Part shown: in pieces, positions 34,801 through 43,736 of the stretch
Layout of the letters: every line of letters starts with the position of its first letter
Numbering within the stretch: position 1 is the first letter of the stretch
From: Hymenobacter translucens
GTDB lineage: Bacteria > Bacteroidota > Bacteroidia > Cytophagales > Hymenobacteraceae
DNA length: 64,000 nucleotides
NCBI RefSeq assembly: GCF_020685205.1
Contig: NZ_JAJERB010000012.1
Coordinates: forward strand, 46,470 to 110,469
Direction of reading: 5' to 3'
The notes under the pieces: model-generated
The model's input: the letters and a program-made list of their open reading frames with translations, nothing else
What the model was told of the DNA's origin: nothing
Databases searched by the model: none
Translations under genes and position numbers: made by a program

Positions 34801-35128
34801 TGGCTTCAAAAACAAACTCCTTGTCCTTGGCCGCATAATCCGTTTTCACGTGCAGCATGAAGAAGTGCGCCACCGCCTTCTGTATCTCCTCGCTACGAAA
34901 GGAAAAAGGGGTTGAGTACAGCTTCAGCTGGCGGAACGTAGCCGCCTGCGTAAGCTCGTTGTGCTGAAAGATATCCTCTTCATAGTCGCAATATATCGCT
35001 TCGTCAACGTGGTCTAGATAGTTTTCAAGCCACGTTTCTACGGTTTTGAACACCTGATATTGATAGCCACGCATCGAGGCGCTGGCATCGGTATTTTTTG
35101 CAAACAGGAAGAGTTTGGCAATGCTCAT
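31808..35128 (-). CDS. Large protein with Cap4/DUF4297-like nuclease N-terminus, putative defence effector
   Basis: 1106 residues. The N-terminus reads SASMRGYQYQVFKTVETWL, then YCDYEEDIF (Glu50, Glu51, Asp52) and ATFRQLKLYS (Gln67-x-Lys69). This is the E/D...QxK layout of the PD-(D/E)xK dsDNA nuclease domain that opens Cap4/DUF4297 and many Avs-type defence proteins. After ~200 residues the rest is almost wholly helical, with repeats of TPR-like length and many Leu/Ala/Trp contacts. I see no P-loop, so it is not a STAND NTPase. It starts 12 bp after the partner gene stop. Base composition is lower in GC than its neighbours, suggesting separate acquisition. Function in defence is inferred. 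Confidence 0.65.
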   Translation of the reverse strand: MSIAKLFLFAKNTDASASMRGYQYQVFKTVETWLENYLDHVDEAIYCDYEEDIFQHNELTQAATFRQLKLYSTPFSFRSEEIQKAVAHFFMLHVKTDYAAKDKEFVFEANSRVAEHREGNESDLLRRWVASQGALPDALLTECATKVKALVTSYVEERATQLADQLAERLKKKAEDAQAVLVIAAEEQVLQEAVAVFQKLTDQDWDDFTRRIKWRFDGLSPDEAFKGTIARLEELVAQLPDMPRERRKGFLGMLCMRVDIKASEQAPEDRKLVNGELTNLLLQAGTLEDLWYHEVFTKWQEIGQPADFRLGEFYEVLQAVSYCRAAKNLQSHDAFWIGLLTWYISELQQQPEFRKKGLYELIWLRMRPTEYLAPALGDLFGLEDHIREYFSNFSAFTAAGDFEDIQSLLFLVMASALNEKSALTTEETAGWMQQFKLQLDQLLSQTSNPSDLCRLLECSANLHFFAGSQDRSEENVAKIMAPLEQLLANVDQARLYNATQLSNRLHTHIRLLIQVDEEGNEVLIDAFREFVGRLDAVVEKKRGAHERARRLVVSGAAYLETKTPTALLKALRDFHEAKALWLQDETFEGYTLALLNIAQVYGALDMHFAAKYYGLWATWVSWQKGSRKLVKRIAQGIGMVFHADFVQGAWFSALLDFELYMMSRHEFDPEPIDAEGAEMPQKSIMNYGFLLYAAPLLAPELQVMTQAKLSEAGYLKEEYLDELLAVLQADLPEPKLRAGLIKNFADAPLNDMGPERTVRFHALGIEWHVRFANSYEMTALGEDFCAMLQVLLVEIALSKVDFHLPSGLVDLTLEITDTPREPEQLPDNGKAKWKAFVHRVDSSDYEEVKLGVAFVSVALKAILQDISLLPVAEYNEAFWGLFTESNLGAKSMQATSYQRMYRSMFSEKAFGAFGRDTFSALPAVPDFPLINLFMQPKAGPSKKYNPSTAVQNIGNRFQKAVRNIHQTLARLKLDAGYGSWLQTLREEGWPDWQIVVAMMNFMLSYKANRLLEGRKFATPAEHQAALKVEFQRILERDEVELQMEFPLQAFQSAEFRISLEQMPIISLSAFGLENHARFPNPSAVREFMNERFNVQTDVNDEHNPLL

Positions 35129-35140
35129 TTGGTAAAGACC

Positions 35141-36391
<1,251 letters not shown>

Positions 36392-36601
36392 AAAGGAGCG
36401 TAAGGCCAATAAAGCAGCTAAGATGCACAGAAGCGCGCAATCGCGGTCAACTCAAATCAGGCGCCTCCTTCCTCCTCCAGTCGGTTCGGTTATTTGTCTC
36501 CGATGAAACTGGCACAAATGATGATAACTGCCCACCCGAGCAACCATTGCCGGCGTTATTCCCACCATGGGCCACTGGTCGCACTCCCTTAACTTTCCCT
36601 C

Positions 36602-37153
36602 ATGAAAACTTCGCACTTCCTGCTGGCCGCTACGATGCTCGCCGCCCCGCTTTCTCTTTCGGCCCAGCACAGCCACAAGCCCGGTGCCCCGGCCCACGGC
36701 CACAAGGCCGCCGGTGAAACCCACGCCCACAAATCTCCCCACGGGGGCACGGTGCGCACGGCGGGCAAGTACCACATCGAGCTGGTGCAGCACGCCGAGG
36801 AGGTGCACGTGTACCTGCTCGACGGCAAGGAGAACTCCCTGGCCGTTGACCGCACCACCGGCTCGGTCATGCTCCTTAGCACGACGGGCAAGACCAGCAC
36901 GGTTAAGCTCACGGCCGCCGGCGACCATTTGGTGGCCGCCCTGCCCGCCGGCTCGATGCTGCGCACGGCCATCGTGAGTGTGAAAGCCAACGGCAGCTCG
37001 CTCAGCGCTCGGTTTGAAAAGCTGGACGCGGCCGCCAAAGCCGGCAAGGTGGCCGGCACGGCCTACGAATGCCCCATGAAGTGCGAAGGCAGTGCCAGCG
37101 ACAAGCCCGGCAGCTGCCCTAAGTGCGGCATGGCCCTCGTGAAGAAAGCCTAA
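36602..37153 (+). CDS. Exported His-rich heavy-metal-binding-domain protein
   Basis: 183 residues. A signal peptide ends SLSAQ. It is followed by a His-rich segment (HSHKPGAPAHGHKAAGETHAH, trimmed here to its pattern), a beta-rich middle domain, and a C-terminal heavy-metal-binding domain YECPMKCEG...GSCPKCGMALVKKA. It is a close paralogue of the protein at 49397-49954. Likely a periplasmic copper/silver sponge. It stands alone, divergent from the nuclease operon, and is closed by a strong terminator. Confidence 0.8.
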   Translation: MKTSHFLLAATMLAAPLSLSAQHSHKPGAPAHGHKAAGETHAHKSPHGGTVRTAGKYHIELVQHAEEVHVYLLDGKENSLAVDRTTGSVMLLSTTGKTSTVKLTAAGDHLVAALPAGSMLRTAIVSVKANGSSLSARFEKLDAAAKAGKVAGTAYECPMKCEGSASDKPGSCPKCGMALVKKA

Positions 37154-37196
37154 AAGCTGCTTAACCGTTGTAGGCTTTCGTCTTACCTACTGGTTT

Positions 37197-37237
37197 AGCC
37201 AGCGCGGCCCTATGACTTGTTTGGGGCCGCGCTGGCT
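37197..37237. terminator. Bidirectional hairpin terminator
   Basis: Perfect 14-bp arms AGCCAGCGCGGCCC / GGGCCGCGCTGGCT with a 13-nt loop between two convergent genes. Confidence 0.75.
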
Positions 37238-37239
37238 AT

Positions 37240-38223
37240 TTACATTCGGTGGCCCGGCATGTCCATGCCAGGCATGGCCTCCATCGGCACGCCGGGCCGC
37301 ATGGACAAATCGCCGTAGCGGGCCGCCAGCCAGTAGCCGACGGCGAGCATCACCAGCGTAAGCAGAGTAACCACCGCTTTGCGCAAGCCCGACACCTGGG
37401 CTCCGCCTTCCATGTTCATGGGCATCGCGGCCATGGCATGTCCCGCGTGCGCAGTGGCTGCAGATGCGGTGTGCGACATGCTACCCATGCTATGGCCGGC
37501 ATGCGCCGAAGCGCTGACTTCTTCAATTGCCGCCCCGCCTTTGCCCAAGGCGCGCTCGGTGCCCATGCCGTGCTTGAGCTGGTTTTTAACCAGCCAGTAG
37601 TTGACGGGGTAGGAGACCACCACGCCCACCAGCGTCGCGGCCGACATGGCCGCCCAGAACCAGGGCGAAGTGGCTTCCATGGCCCGCATGTCGCGGGTCA
37701 TCAGAATCACCATGGTGGGCAGCATGCCGGCCATCATGGCGTTCATGGATATCCACTCCGGCAGAAAGGACTGGCGCAGGGCCTCCCCGTAGCTCAGGCC
37801 CATCATGTCCTTCATGAACAGGGCCTGAAAGATGAACAGGCCGAAGACAAAGCCCGCGGCATACTCTATCCAGATGTCCACGCCCATGCTCAGCCCAAAG
37901 TAGCCGGTGAGGGCAGCGGCCACGATGATGCCCGTCGCGTCGCCCGCCGCGCAGTGAATGGTGGAGCCCACGGCCTGCTTCCAAAGCGGGGCCACAAACG
38001 TCTCGTGGGTGCCCGGCGCGGGCTCGCGGCAGGAAAACCAGTAGATGAGCAGGCCCACCGGGCCGGTGTAGAGCGTGACCAGGACCCAGCCCCACTTCAT
38101 GACCTTCATCTCGGGCGTGCGGGTAAACAGGTCCCAGGCCACGTAGAGCACGGAGAGCAGGGTCAGGCCAAACCAGAGCCAGAGCGCCCAGTCCGGGGCC
38201 CAGGGGGTATTGTGCATTTCCAT
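37240..38223 (-). CDS. DUF4396 membrane protein with Met/His-rich loop
   Basis: 327 residues. About eight membrane helices; the core (HCAAGDATGIIVAAAL, FQALFMKDMMGLSYGEALRQSF, quoted partly, and ISMNAMMAGMLPTM) is typical of DUF4396 proteins. Between the conserved part and the last helix is a His/Met-rich stretch (AHAGHSMGSMSHTAS, HAGHAMAAMPMNM), and the C-terminus is EAMPGMDMPGHRM. Such Met/His clusters bind Cu(I)/Ag(I). Transport activity unknown. An in-frame ATG two codons later (38217) is equally possible as start. Confidence 0.8.
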   Translation of the reverse strand: MEMHNTPWAPDWALWLWFGLTLLSVLYVAWDLFTRTPEMKVMKWGWVLVTLYTGPVGLLIYWFSCREPAPGTHETFVAPLWKQAVGSTIHCAAGDATGIIVAAALTGYFGLSMGVDIWIEYAAGFVFGLFIFQALFMKDMMGLSYGEALRQSFLPEWISMNAMMAGMLPTMVILMTRDMRAMEATSPWFWAAMSAATLVGVVVSYPVNYWLVKNQLKHGMGTERALGKGGAAIEEVSASAHAGHSMGSMSHTASAATAHAGHAMAAMPMNMEGGAQVSGLRKAVVTLLTLVMLAVGYWLAARYGDLSMRPGVPMEAMPGMDMPGHRM

Positions 38224-38245
38224 AGGGATGGGAATTAACGTAAAA

Positions 38246-38273
38246 AAGCAGCGAACCCTCGGGTTCGCTGCTT
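38246..38273 (-). terminator. Intrinsic terminator of the first DUF305 gene
   Basis: Perfect 13-bp stem AAGCAGCGAACCC / GGGTTCGCTGCTT with a 2-nt loop, followed by a T run on the minus strand. Confidence 0.9.
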
Positions 38274-38295
38274 AGGGATACGAGCAAGGGAAGTC

Positions 38296-38931
38296 CTAGT
38301 ATTTCTTGTTGGCCAGCAGAAAGTCCTGCAGCATCTTGATTTCCATCTTCTGGTCGGTGATGATTTGCTGGGCGAGCACCTTGGTGGCGTTGTCGCGGCC
38401 GAACTTTAGCAGGGCGTCCGAATTCTCAATGGCGGCCTGGTGGTGGTCAATCATCAGCTGGGCAAAGTCGAAGTCCGGGTCGCCGGTGAGGGGGCGCAAA
38501 TCCACGGCCTTCATCATCTGCATCATATTCATCATCTGCAGGACGTTGAACTCGGGCACGGCCGGAGCGTGCGCCGGGTGGCCGGCCAGAAAGGCGTTGA
38601 ACTGAGCGATTTCGGCCTGCTGCTTGTCGATAATCGTCTGGGCCATGGCCTTCATCTCGGCACTTTTACCGCTTTTCAGCTCCTCCTGGCTGTTTTTGAT
38701 GGCTATCTGGTGGTGCATAATCATCATGCTGGAGTAGTCGTTGTCCGGGTCGCCTGTCTTGGGCATGGATTCCATCATGGCCATGCCCTCGTGCATGTTG
38801 CGCATATACACGCTCTCGTCGTGGCCGATGAGCTCCAGGCCGTTGTCGTCGTCCTTGTCGCAGCTGGTGACGGAAAGGGTAGCCCCGAGCAGGCTCAGCG
38901 CGAGCAGGGGCATTCGAAATATCTTGTTCAT
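38296..38931 (-). CDS. DUF305 lipoprotein (first of three)
   Basis: 211 residues. Lipobox SVTSC (Cys24), then two DUF305 repeats: SSMMIMHHQIAIKNSQEEL and FAQLMIDHHQAAIENSDALL, each with the M-x-x-H-H signature. DUF305 proteins are ferritin-like helical bundles found beside copper resistance genes. The Met/His motifs probably bind copper in the periplasm. A CTTGCATAATTT element lies about 80 bp upstream of the start. Confidence 0.85.
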   Translation of the reverse strand: MNKIFRMPLLALSLLGATLSVTSCDKDDDNGLELIGHDESVYMRNMHEGMAMMESMPKTGDPDNDYSSMMIMHHQIAIKNSQEELKSGKSAEMKAMAQTIIDKQQAEIAQFNAFLAGHPAHAPAVPEFNVLQMMNMMQMMKAVDLRPLTGDPDFDFAQLMIDHHQAAIENSDALLKFGRDNATKVLAQQIITDQKMEIKMLQDFLLANKKY

Positions 38932-39011
38932 GGGTAGCGGTCGTTAGTGAAAAGTAGCTACCCTTAAAAACGGCAAAGCCCGGGCGTGGATTTGCGACAA
39001 TCCCACCCAGG

Positions 39012-39023
39012 CTTGCATAATTT
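39012..39023 (-). promoter_or_regulatory. Copper-region motif, copy a (upstream of DUF305-1)
   Basis: CTTGCATAATTT on the plus strand, AAATTATGCAAG reading toward the DUF305 gene. Candidate -33 TTTG and -7 TACTTTTC lie downstream at about 38974 and 38956-38949. Confidence 0.65.
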
Positions 39024-39041
39024 CCGAGTTCAACGCCGCGG

Positions 39042-41321
39042 TTACAGCGTGAGACCCAGGCCCGCAAACCACGTGCGGCCGTCGGCGGGCAGGATGCCCG
39101 GGCCGGGGTAACCACCCGCCCGGCGCGTGAAGTAGCGCGCGTCGAACACATTGTTGACGCCGCCACTGAGGCAGTAGCGGCCCTCGGCGCCCAGCTTCCA
39201 GGTGGCGGAGAAGTCGGCCACCTGGTAGGCCGGAATGGCGCCGGTCTGGGCATTGGCCGTGGGCTCCTCGGTGTTGTTGGCGTCGGCGTACACCTTGCCC
39301 ACGTGGCTGAACTGCCCGGTCACCGACACGCCTTTGTGGGCGAAAGTAAGGCCCGTGCGCAGGGTCTGGCGCGGGGCGTTTTCCACGTACTTGCCGTCCA
39401 AATTGCTTTCCACAATCTGGGTGCCGGGGCCCATACCGGTGAGCGTGGTTACGGGCAGGTTACCGTAGCGGGCATCGAGCAAACTCAAGGCCGCGAACAG
39501 GTCGAGGTGGGGCAGGTTGAAGTTGCCGGTAATCGAGTGAATCAAATCCAGCTCGGCGTAGGCTTCCAGGCCGTGGGTCTGGGTGCGGCCCAGGTTGGTG
39601 CGGAACTGCTGGGTTTGGCCGGCGGTGCCGCCGGGCACGGGCCGGCGGATGGTGCCGATGCGGTCCTCGTAGTTGAGGAAGAAGTAGCCCACATCAAAGC
39701 GCAACCAGTTCTTGTACGTGCCGCGGTAGCCCACTTCGGCCGTGTAGCCGCGGGCGTCCTTCAGGTTGGGGTCGATGACGTCGGCCGTGGCCGGCGGCAC
39801 CAGGTCGCCGAAGAGCACGGGGCGAAAAGCGCGCGAATAGTTGGCGTAAAGGTTGGTCGTAGGGGAGACGATGAATTCAGTACCCAGGCCGTACAAGAGC
39901 ACGTGGCGCTGGCTGGACTGGTCGGGCAAGCGGTTTTCAATGCCATTGGCGGCCCGGCCCAGGTAGCCGGTGCTGGTGTTGCGCAGGTAGTCGTAGCGCA
40001 CGCCCGGCGTGATGCTCAGGCGGGTGCCGGCGTGCAGCAGCAGTTCGGCAAACGCCGCCCCGTTGGTAGTAGTGAAATCAAACTCGTTGGTGAAAAGCCC
40101 GTTGCCGCTCAAGCTCAGGTCGTAGTCCGAACCCGTGGTGCCCGTGCCGCGCTGGCGGCGTAGCGTGGTGGCCCGGTAGGCCCGCAAACCGGTGGCCAAC
40201 GTGTGGGTGTACCCCAAAAAGTCCAGGTCCTGGGTCAGGCGCAACTCGGCGCCCAAGTTGCGGTAGTCGTCGCGGTCCACTTGACGGGCGGCAAACTGCC
40301 GGGTGCGGCGGTTTACGGTGTCGGGCGCCGGCAGCCCAGCCACAAAGCCCACGCTGTTGCGGGCGGCCACCAGGCCAAAGGTCTTCAGGTTGAGGTGGGT
40401 GCGCTCACTGGCTTTGTAGTCCAGGGTGAGGGCCGGAATCAGCCAGGGGGTGCTGAGCCAGTTGCGGTCCCGGGTGCTCTGGCGGCTGTCCTGCGCGAAT
40501 TGCGCGTCGGTGAGCCCGCCGGGCTGCTGCAGGCGGTTTGTCAGGTAGGTGAGCTCCGCGTTTAGGGTCAGGCGCTCGGTGAGGGCCACGTGCACGTCGC
40601 CGTGCAAGTCGTCGACGGTGAACTGGTTGGAGGGACGCCAGCCGTTGCCCTGCCGGTGGCGGTAATAGGCGTAGTAGTTCACCTTGCCCACGGTGCCGCC
40701 CACGGCGTTGTAGGAGTTGAACAAGCCGTTGGAGCCGGCCGTGTTGCTGGTTTCAATCTCCACTTTCTTGTCACGGGCCCCGCGCTTGAGCTCGTAGTTG
40801 AGCAAGCCCCCGAACTGGGGCCCGAACTGCAGGCCGGCGCCGCCGCGCAGCAGCTGGATGCGCTCCACGGCTTCCATGGGCGGGTTGTAGTAGGCCTCGG
40901 GGTAGCCAAAGGCGTCGGCGCTCATGTCGTAGCCGTTCTGGCGGGTGTTGAATTCCCAGCTGCGGTTGGGGCTCAGGCCCCGGGTGGCCACGTTAATCTG
41001 CTGGCCCGAGCCGTCGTTTTCCCACACCATCAAGCCGGGCACGCGGGCCATCACCTGGCGCATGTTGTTCTGCACCAGGTTGGCGTTCACCTCGCGGGGC
41101 TTGATGAGTTCATTGCGGCGGCCGGCGGTGATGGTGGTGCCGTCCACGGGCGCGGCGAAGTGCGGGGCCGCACCGGTCACGGTGACTTCGGTGAGCGTCT
41201 GCCGGCGGGTGGTGTCCGGGGCCGGCGCCTGCTGGGCCTGGGCCGTGGGGAGTGAAACGAGGGTAGAGAGGGCAAAACTGCCGATTGCAACGGCAAGAGA
41301 ACAGCGCGAAATGGGGAACAT
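39042..41321 (-). CDS. TonB-dependent receptor, FecA-like
   Basis: 759 residues. A signal peptide ending AQAQQ is followed by a plug domain beginning TLTEVTVTGAAPHF with VQNNMRQVMARVPGLMVWE and GGAGLQFGPQFGGLLNY. A ~600-residue beta barrel ends WFAGLGLTL. It lacks the usual Bacteroidota carboxypeptidase-like domain and resembles FecA-type siderophore receptors. Its position and its upstream copy of the copper-region motif suggest metal-responsive expression. It may import a copper or iron chelate; substrate not known. Confidence 0.88.
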   Translation of the reverse strand: MFPISRCSLAVAIGSFALSTLVSLPTAQAQQAPAPDTTRRQTLTEVTVTGAAPHFAAPVDGTTITAGRRNELIKPREVNANLVQNNMRQVMARVPGLMVWENDGSGQQINVATRGLSPNRSWEFNTRQNGYDMSADAFGYPEAYYNPPMEAVERIQLLRGGAGLQFGPQFGGLLNYELKRGARDKKVEIETSNTAGSNGLFNSYNAVGGTVGKVNYYAYYRHRQGNGWRPSNQFTVDDLHGDVHVALTERLTLNAELTYLTNRLQQPGGLTDAQFAQDSRQSTRDRNWLSTPWLIPALTLDYKASERTHLNLKTFGLVAARNSVGFVAGLPAPDTVNRRTRQFAARQVDRDDYRNLGAELRLTQDLDFLGYTHTLATGLRAYRATTLRRQRGTGTTGSDYDLSLSGNGLFTNEFDFTTTNGAAFAELLLHAGTRLSITPGVRYDYLRNTSTGYLGRAANGIENRLPDQSSQRHVLLYGLGTEFIVSPTTNLYANYSRAFRPVLFGDLVPPATADVIDPNLKDARGYTAEVGYRGTYKNWLRFDVGYFFLNYEDRIGTIRRPVPGGTAGQTQQFRTNLGRTQTHGLEAYAELDLIHSITGNFNLPHLDLFAALSLLDARYGNLPVTTLTGMGPGTQIVESNLDGKYVENAPRQTLRTGLTFAHKGVSVTGQFSHVGKVYADANNTEEPTANAQTGAIPAYQVADFSATWKLGAEGRYCLSGGVNNVFDARYFTRRAGGYPGPGILPADGRTWFAGLGLTL

Positions 41322-41349
41322 CAGGTGACCTTTGCTTGGTAAGATGCCA

Positions 41350-41380
41350 CAAAGGTCGGCTTATTTGGAATGATTACAAA
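41350..41380 (-). promoter_or_regulatory. Promoter of the TonB receptor gene
   Basis: Minus-strand TTTG (41380-41377), 19-bp spacer, GACCTTTG (41357-41350). The -7 box differs by one base from TAnnTTTG. The copper-region motif begins 55 bp upstream of the -7 box. Confidence 0.6.
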
Positions 41381-41400
41381 TAAGAAAAGCTTAACTATGC

Positions 41401-41412
41401 CTTGCATAATTT
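41401..41412 (-). promoter_or_regulatory. Copper-region motif, copy b (upstream of the TonB receptor)
   Basis: CTTGCATAATTT, followed by CCGG as in copy a. Its first base on the minus strand lies 55 bp upstream of the first base of the -7 box. Confidence 0.7.
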
Positions 41413-41498
41413 CCGGGCCTACTGCAAGCACTTACCCAGTGGTCGTAAACGGGCACGCAGAAGTACATCTTCAACTTAGCCTTCTGTAATACGCTGAC

Positions 41499-42287
41499 TT
41501 ACTCGACCACCTCACGGCCCAGTAGCTTTTTCACCCGGTTGCGCAAGGCGTAAATCCGGGAGCTGAGGTAGCACTCGTTGCAGTGGCTAAAGTTCCACAG
41601 GCAGTCCACCGTATCGGTGAACAGGTGGAAAAGCAAGCCCACGGCGACCGGTTGCAAGGCCGGCAGCAGCAGGAGCAGCGCATACACCGGGAAGGCGTAA
41701 AAAGAGTGCAGGGGATGATACCCCACGCTGCAGCGCAGCGGGTCGAAAATGGGTTTGGCCAGCAGGTGGTCCAAGTCCATGAGCATCGTGGCCAACATCA
41801 TCAGGTAGGCGGCCTGCCACATCGCGGGGAAGAACACCAGCGCCAGCACGGCCGGGAAAAGAAAGTGCAGGCTGTAATGCACCAGCGTCTGGGCGCTGAA
41901 CAGTTTGGTCGGGAACTGCCGACGCAGGCCGCGTGGTGGCGTCGGCTGGGTAGCGCGGCGCACAGTGTCTCCGGGCGCTGCTTTGGCATATCTCTGGCCC
42001 AGCTCGCCAGCCGGCTTTCTTTCCACCCGGGGCACAGGGACCTGCGGGCTCACGACCGGAGGCTGCACAGCCACCTTTGTCCGCCGCGGCGGGGTGCTTG
42101 GGCGCGCAGGGGCCGGGACGACCGTGGCCGAGTCAACGCGCTGGGCCAAGCGCGGGTGGTGATACCCGGGGGTCGCGGGAAACTTAGGAACCACGGCGGA
42201 TGACCGGCACCCAGTTAAAACCAGGCTGGCGGCAAGGCAGAGGTAAAAGAGGTAGCGAAAAACAGACAAACAGAGCAAGGTCAACAT
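41499..42287 (-). CDS. Lipoprotein with C-terminal DUF6122 membrane domain
   Basis: 262 residues from the ATG at 42287 (the TTG two codons earlier is unlikely). The N-terminus is a lipoprotein-like signal (LAASLVLTGC, Cys27). A ~100-residue Pro/Arg/Val-rich spacer follows, then a DUF6122 domain: LVHYSLHFLFP, LMMLATMLMDLDHLLAKPIFDP, RCSVGYHPLHSFYAFPVYAL and FHLFTDTVDCLW. DUF6122 alone is about 100 residues with three to four helices (compare the gene at 56982). A fusion to a lipidated spacer is unusual. DLDHL and the His/Asp residues could bind metal. Function unknown. Confidence 0.75.
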   Translation of the reverse strand: MLTLLCLSVFRYLFYLCLAASLVLTGCRSSAVVPKFPATPGYHHPRLAQRVDSATVVPAPARPSTPPRRTKVAVQPPVVSPQVPVPRVERKPAGELGQRYAKAAPGDTVRRATQPTPPRGLRRQFPTKLFSAQTLVHYSLHFLFPAVLALVFFPAMWQAAYLMMLATMLMDLDHLLAKPIFDPLRCSVGYHPLHSFYAFPVYALLLLLPALQPVAVGLLFHLFTDTVDCLWNFSHCNECYLSSRIYALRNRVKKLLGREVVE

Positions 42288-42340
42288 TTCCAAGAAAGAA
42301 GCCCGCTAACGACCTAGTCGGTCATTGCTTACAGGAAATG

Positions 42341-42371
42341 AAAAAGGCAGCCCCGCAAGAGCTGCCTTTTT
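42341..42371 (-). terminator. Intrinsic terminator of the second DUF305 gene
   Basis: Stem AAAAAGGCAGC / GCTGCCTTTTT with a 9-nt loop, 19 bp after the stop codon. Confidence 0.9.
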
Positions 42372-42389
42372 CGTGGAGCAAAGCCGGTA

Positions 42390-43004
42390 TTACCGGTTGC
42401 GCGTCAGCCAGTTTTGCAGCGTGGCAATCTCCTGGCGCTGGTCGGCGATAATGGCCTGCGCCAGCTGGCGCATCGTGGCGTTGCGGCCGTGCTGGAGCAG
42501 CGCCTCCGAGTTGTCGATGGCCGCCTGGTGGTGGTCTATCATCATCGCTGCGTAGTCCACATCGGTGCGCATGGTCATGGCGCGGGCGTTGCTCGCGGCC
42601 ATCATGCGGTCCATGTTGGTTTTCTGGATTTGGTTGAACTGCGGCACCAGCGGCTGCGTGGGCTGGTGCCCGCTCAGGAACGTGTTGAATTGCGTGATTT
42701 CGGCGCGTTGCTTGGTAATAACGTCCTGGGCGATGGTCTTCATCTCCTGGTTGCTGCCCGCGCGAAGTTCTTCCTCGCTCATCTTGATGGCCGCGTCGTG
42801 GTGCAGCACCATCTGGGCGGCGAAGTCGTGGTCGGGGTCCTGGGTCTTGGCCTGCGCGTCCATCTGCGTCATCATGTCCATCATGATTTTCATCAGCGGA
42901 GAGTCGTGCTTCATGTCGTCCATGTCGTGGTCCATTTTACAGGCCGAAAACAGGGAAACCAGCACAAGCAGGGAGTAAATAGGCAAACGGAATAAGCGGT
43001 TCAT
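42390..43004 (-). CDS. DUF305 lipoprotein (second of three)
   Basis: 204 residues from the ATG at 43004; the frame also has a GTG two codons upstream. Lipobox LFSAC (Cys21), an acidic/Met-rich start (KMDHDMDDMKHD), then two DUF305 repeats with MVLHHDAAIKMSEEEL and MMIDHHQAAIDNSEALL. It is very similar to the protein at 38296-38931, so the two are duplicates. The motif CTTGCATAATTT lies about 80 bp upstream of its start, as for the first copy. Confidence 0.85.
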   Translation of the reverse strand: MNRLFRLPIYSLLVLVSLFSACKMDHDMDDMKHDSPLMKIMMDMMTQMDAQAKTQDPDHDFAAQMVLHHDAAIKMSEEELRAGSNQEMKTIAQDVITKQRAEITQFNTFLSGHQPTQPLVPQFNQIQKTNMDRMMAASNARAMTMRTDVDYAAMMIDHHQAAIDNSEALLQHGRNATMRQLAQAIIADQRQEIATLQNWLTRNR

Positions 43005-43085
43005 GCGCACGGTCGGTGGGGTCTGATGGTGAGCATTATAAACGCCCTGCCTACCGGTCCGGTTTTTACACCGTTGGCCTTTTTG

Positions 43086-43097
43086 CTTGCATAATTT
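43086..43097 (-). promoter_or_regulatory. Copper-region motif, copy c (upstream of DUF305-2)
   Basis: CTTGCATAATTT between the araC-type gene stop and the DUF305 gene. A TATAAT-like box at 43040-43035 on the minus strand starts 57 bp downstream. Confidence 0.65.
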
Positions 43098-43103
43098 CGG
43101 CGG

Positions 43104-43736
43104 CTATAGCAGCGAGTCCAGGCTGCGCCGGGCGTGGCTGGCAGGCCCAAGCCGCTGAAACTCGGTAGGGGTCAAACCCGTCACCTGCCCGAACTGCCGC
43201 GAGAGGTGGGCCGGGGAGCTGTAGCCCAGCTGTCCGGCCACCTGGGCAATGCTCAGCTCGCCGTAGCCGATGAGTTCCTTGGCCCGCTCCACCTTCTGGC
43301 GGATGATGAACTTCTCGATGGTCAGGCCTTCCTCGGAGGAAAACAGGTGCGACAGGTAATGGTAGTCGCGCCCCAGGTGCTGGACCAGGTAATCCGAGTA
43401 GGTGAGCAGGCGCGGGCCCGGCTCGGGATAGTGAATGAGCGTCACCAGCAGGGTCTTGATTTGCTCCACCAGCTGGGCCCGCGGGTCTTCGAGCAAGGCA
43501 AAGCCCGCCGCCAGCAAGCTGGTACGCACGGGCTCCAGGTCCGGCTCCTGGCCGTCGGCGGTGCTCACGTCCGCTTCGCCCAGCACCACGCGGTGCACCT
43601 GCAGGCCCAGGGCCGTCAGGTCCTCCGTCACCACCCGGATGCACTGGGGGCAGACCATGTTCTTTATCAGCAGCCGGTGGGTGCCGGGGGCGGGCAGCGT
43701 AAAGCCGGAGCGGAGTTGGGAGTTCATGAGCGGCAT
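43104..43736 (-). CDS. AraC-type regulator with N-terminal HMA-like metal site
   Basis: 210 residues. The N-terminal ~75 residues resemble an HMA fold: HRLLIKNMVCPQCIRVV (Cys29, Cys32), then LGLQVHRVVLGEADV. The C-terminal ~110 residues are an AraC DNA-binding domain: FIIRQKVERAKELIGYGELSIAQVAGQLGY (trimmed) and SSPAHLSRQFGQVTGLTPTEFQRL. This is a one-component metal sensor design in which Cu(I)/Ag(I) on the CxxC may trigger activation. Its ATG abuts the cupredoxin stop (TAG-ATG), so it is coupled to the copA unit. It is the first candidate for binding the CTTGCATAATTT motif. Confidence 0.8.
   Translation of the reverse strand: MPLMNSQLRSGFTLPAPGTHRLLIKNMVCPQCIRVVTEDLTALGLQVHRVVLGEADVSTADGQEPDLEPVRTSLLAAGFALLEDPRAQLVEQIKTLLVTLIHYPEPGPRLLTYSDYLVQHLGRDYHYLSHLFSSEEGLTIEKFIIRQKVERAKELIGYGELSIAQVAGQLGYSSPAHLSRQFGQVTGLTPTEFQRLGPASHARRSLDSLL

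Noticed and set aside
31808..35128. Avs/STAND NTPase identity for the 1106-residue protein
   Set aside because: No Walker A (GxxGxGK[ST]) was found anywhere in the protein, although the N-terminus resembles the Cap4-like domain of some Avs proteins.
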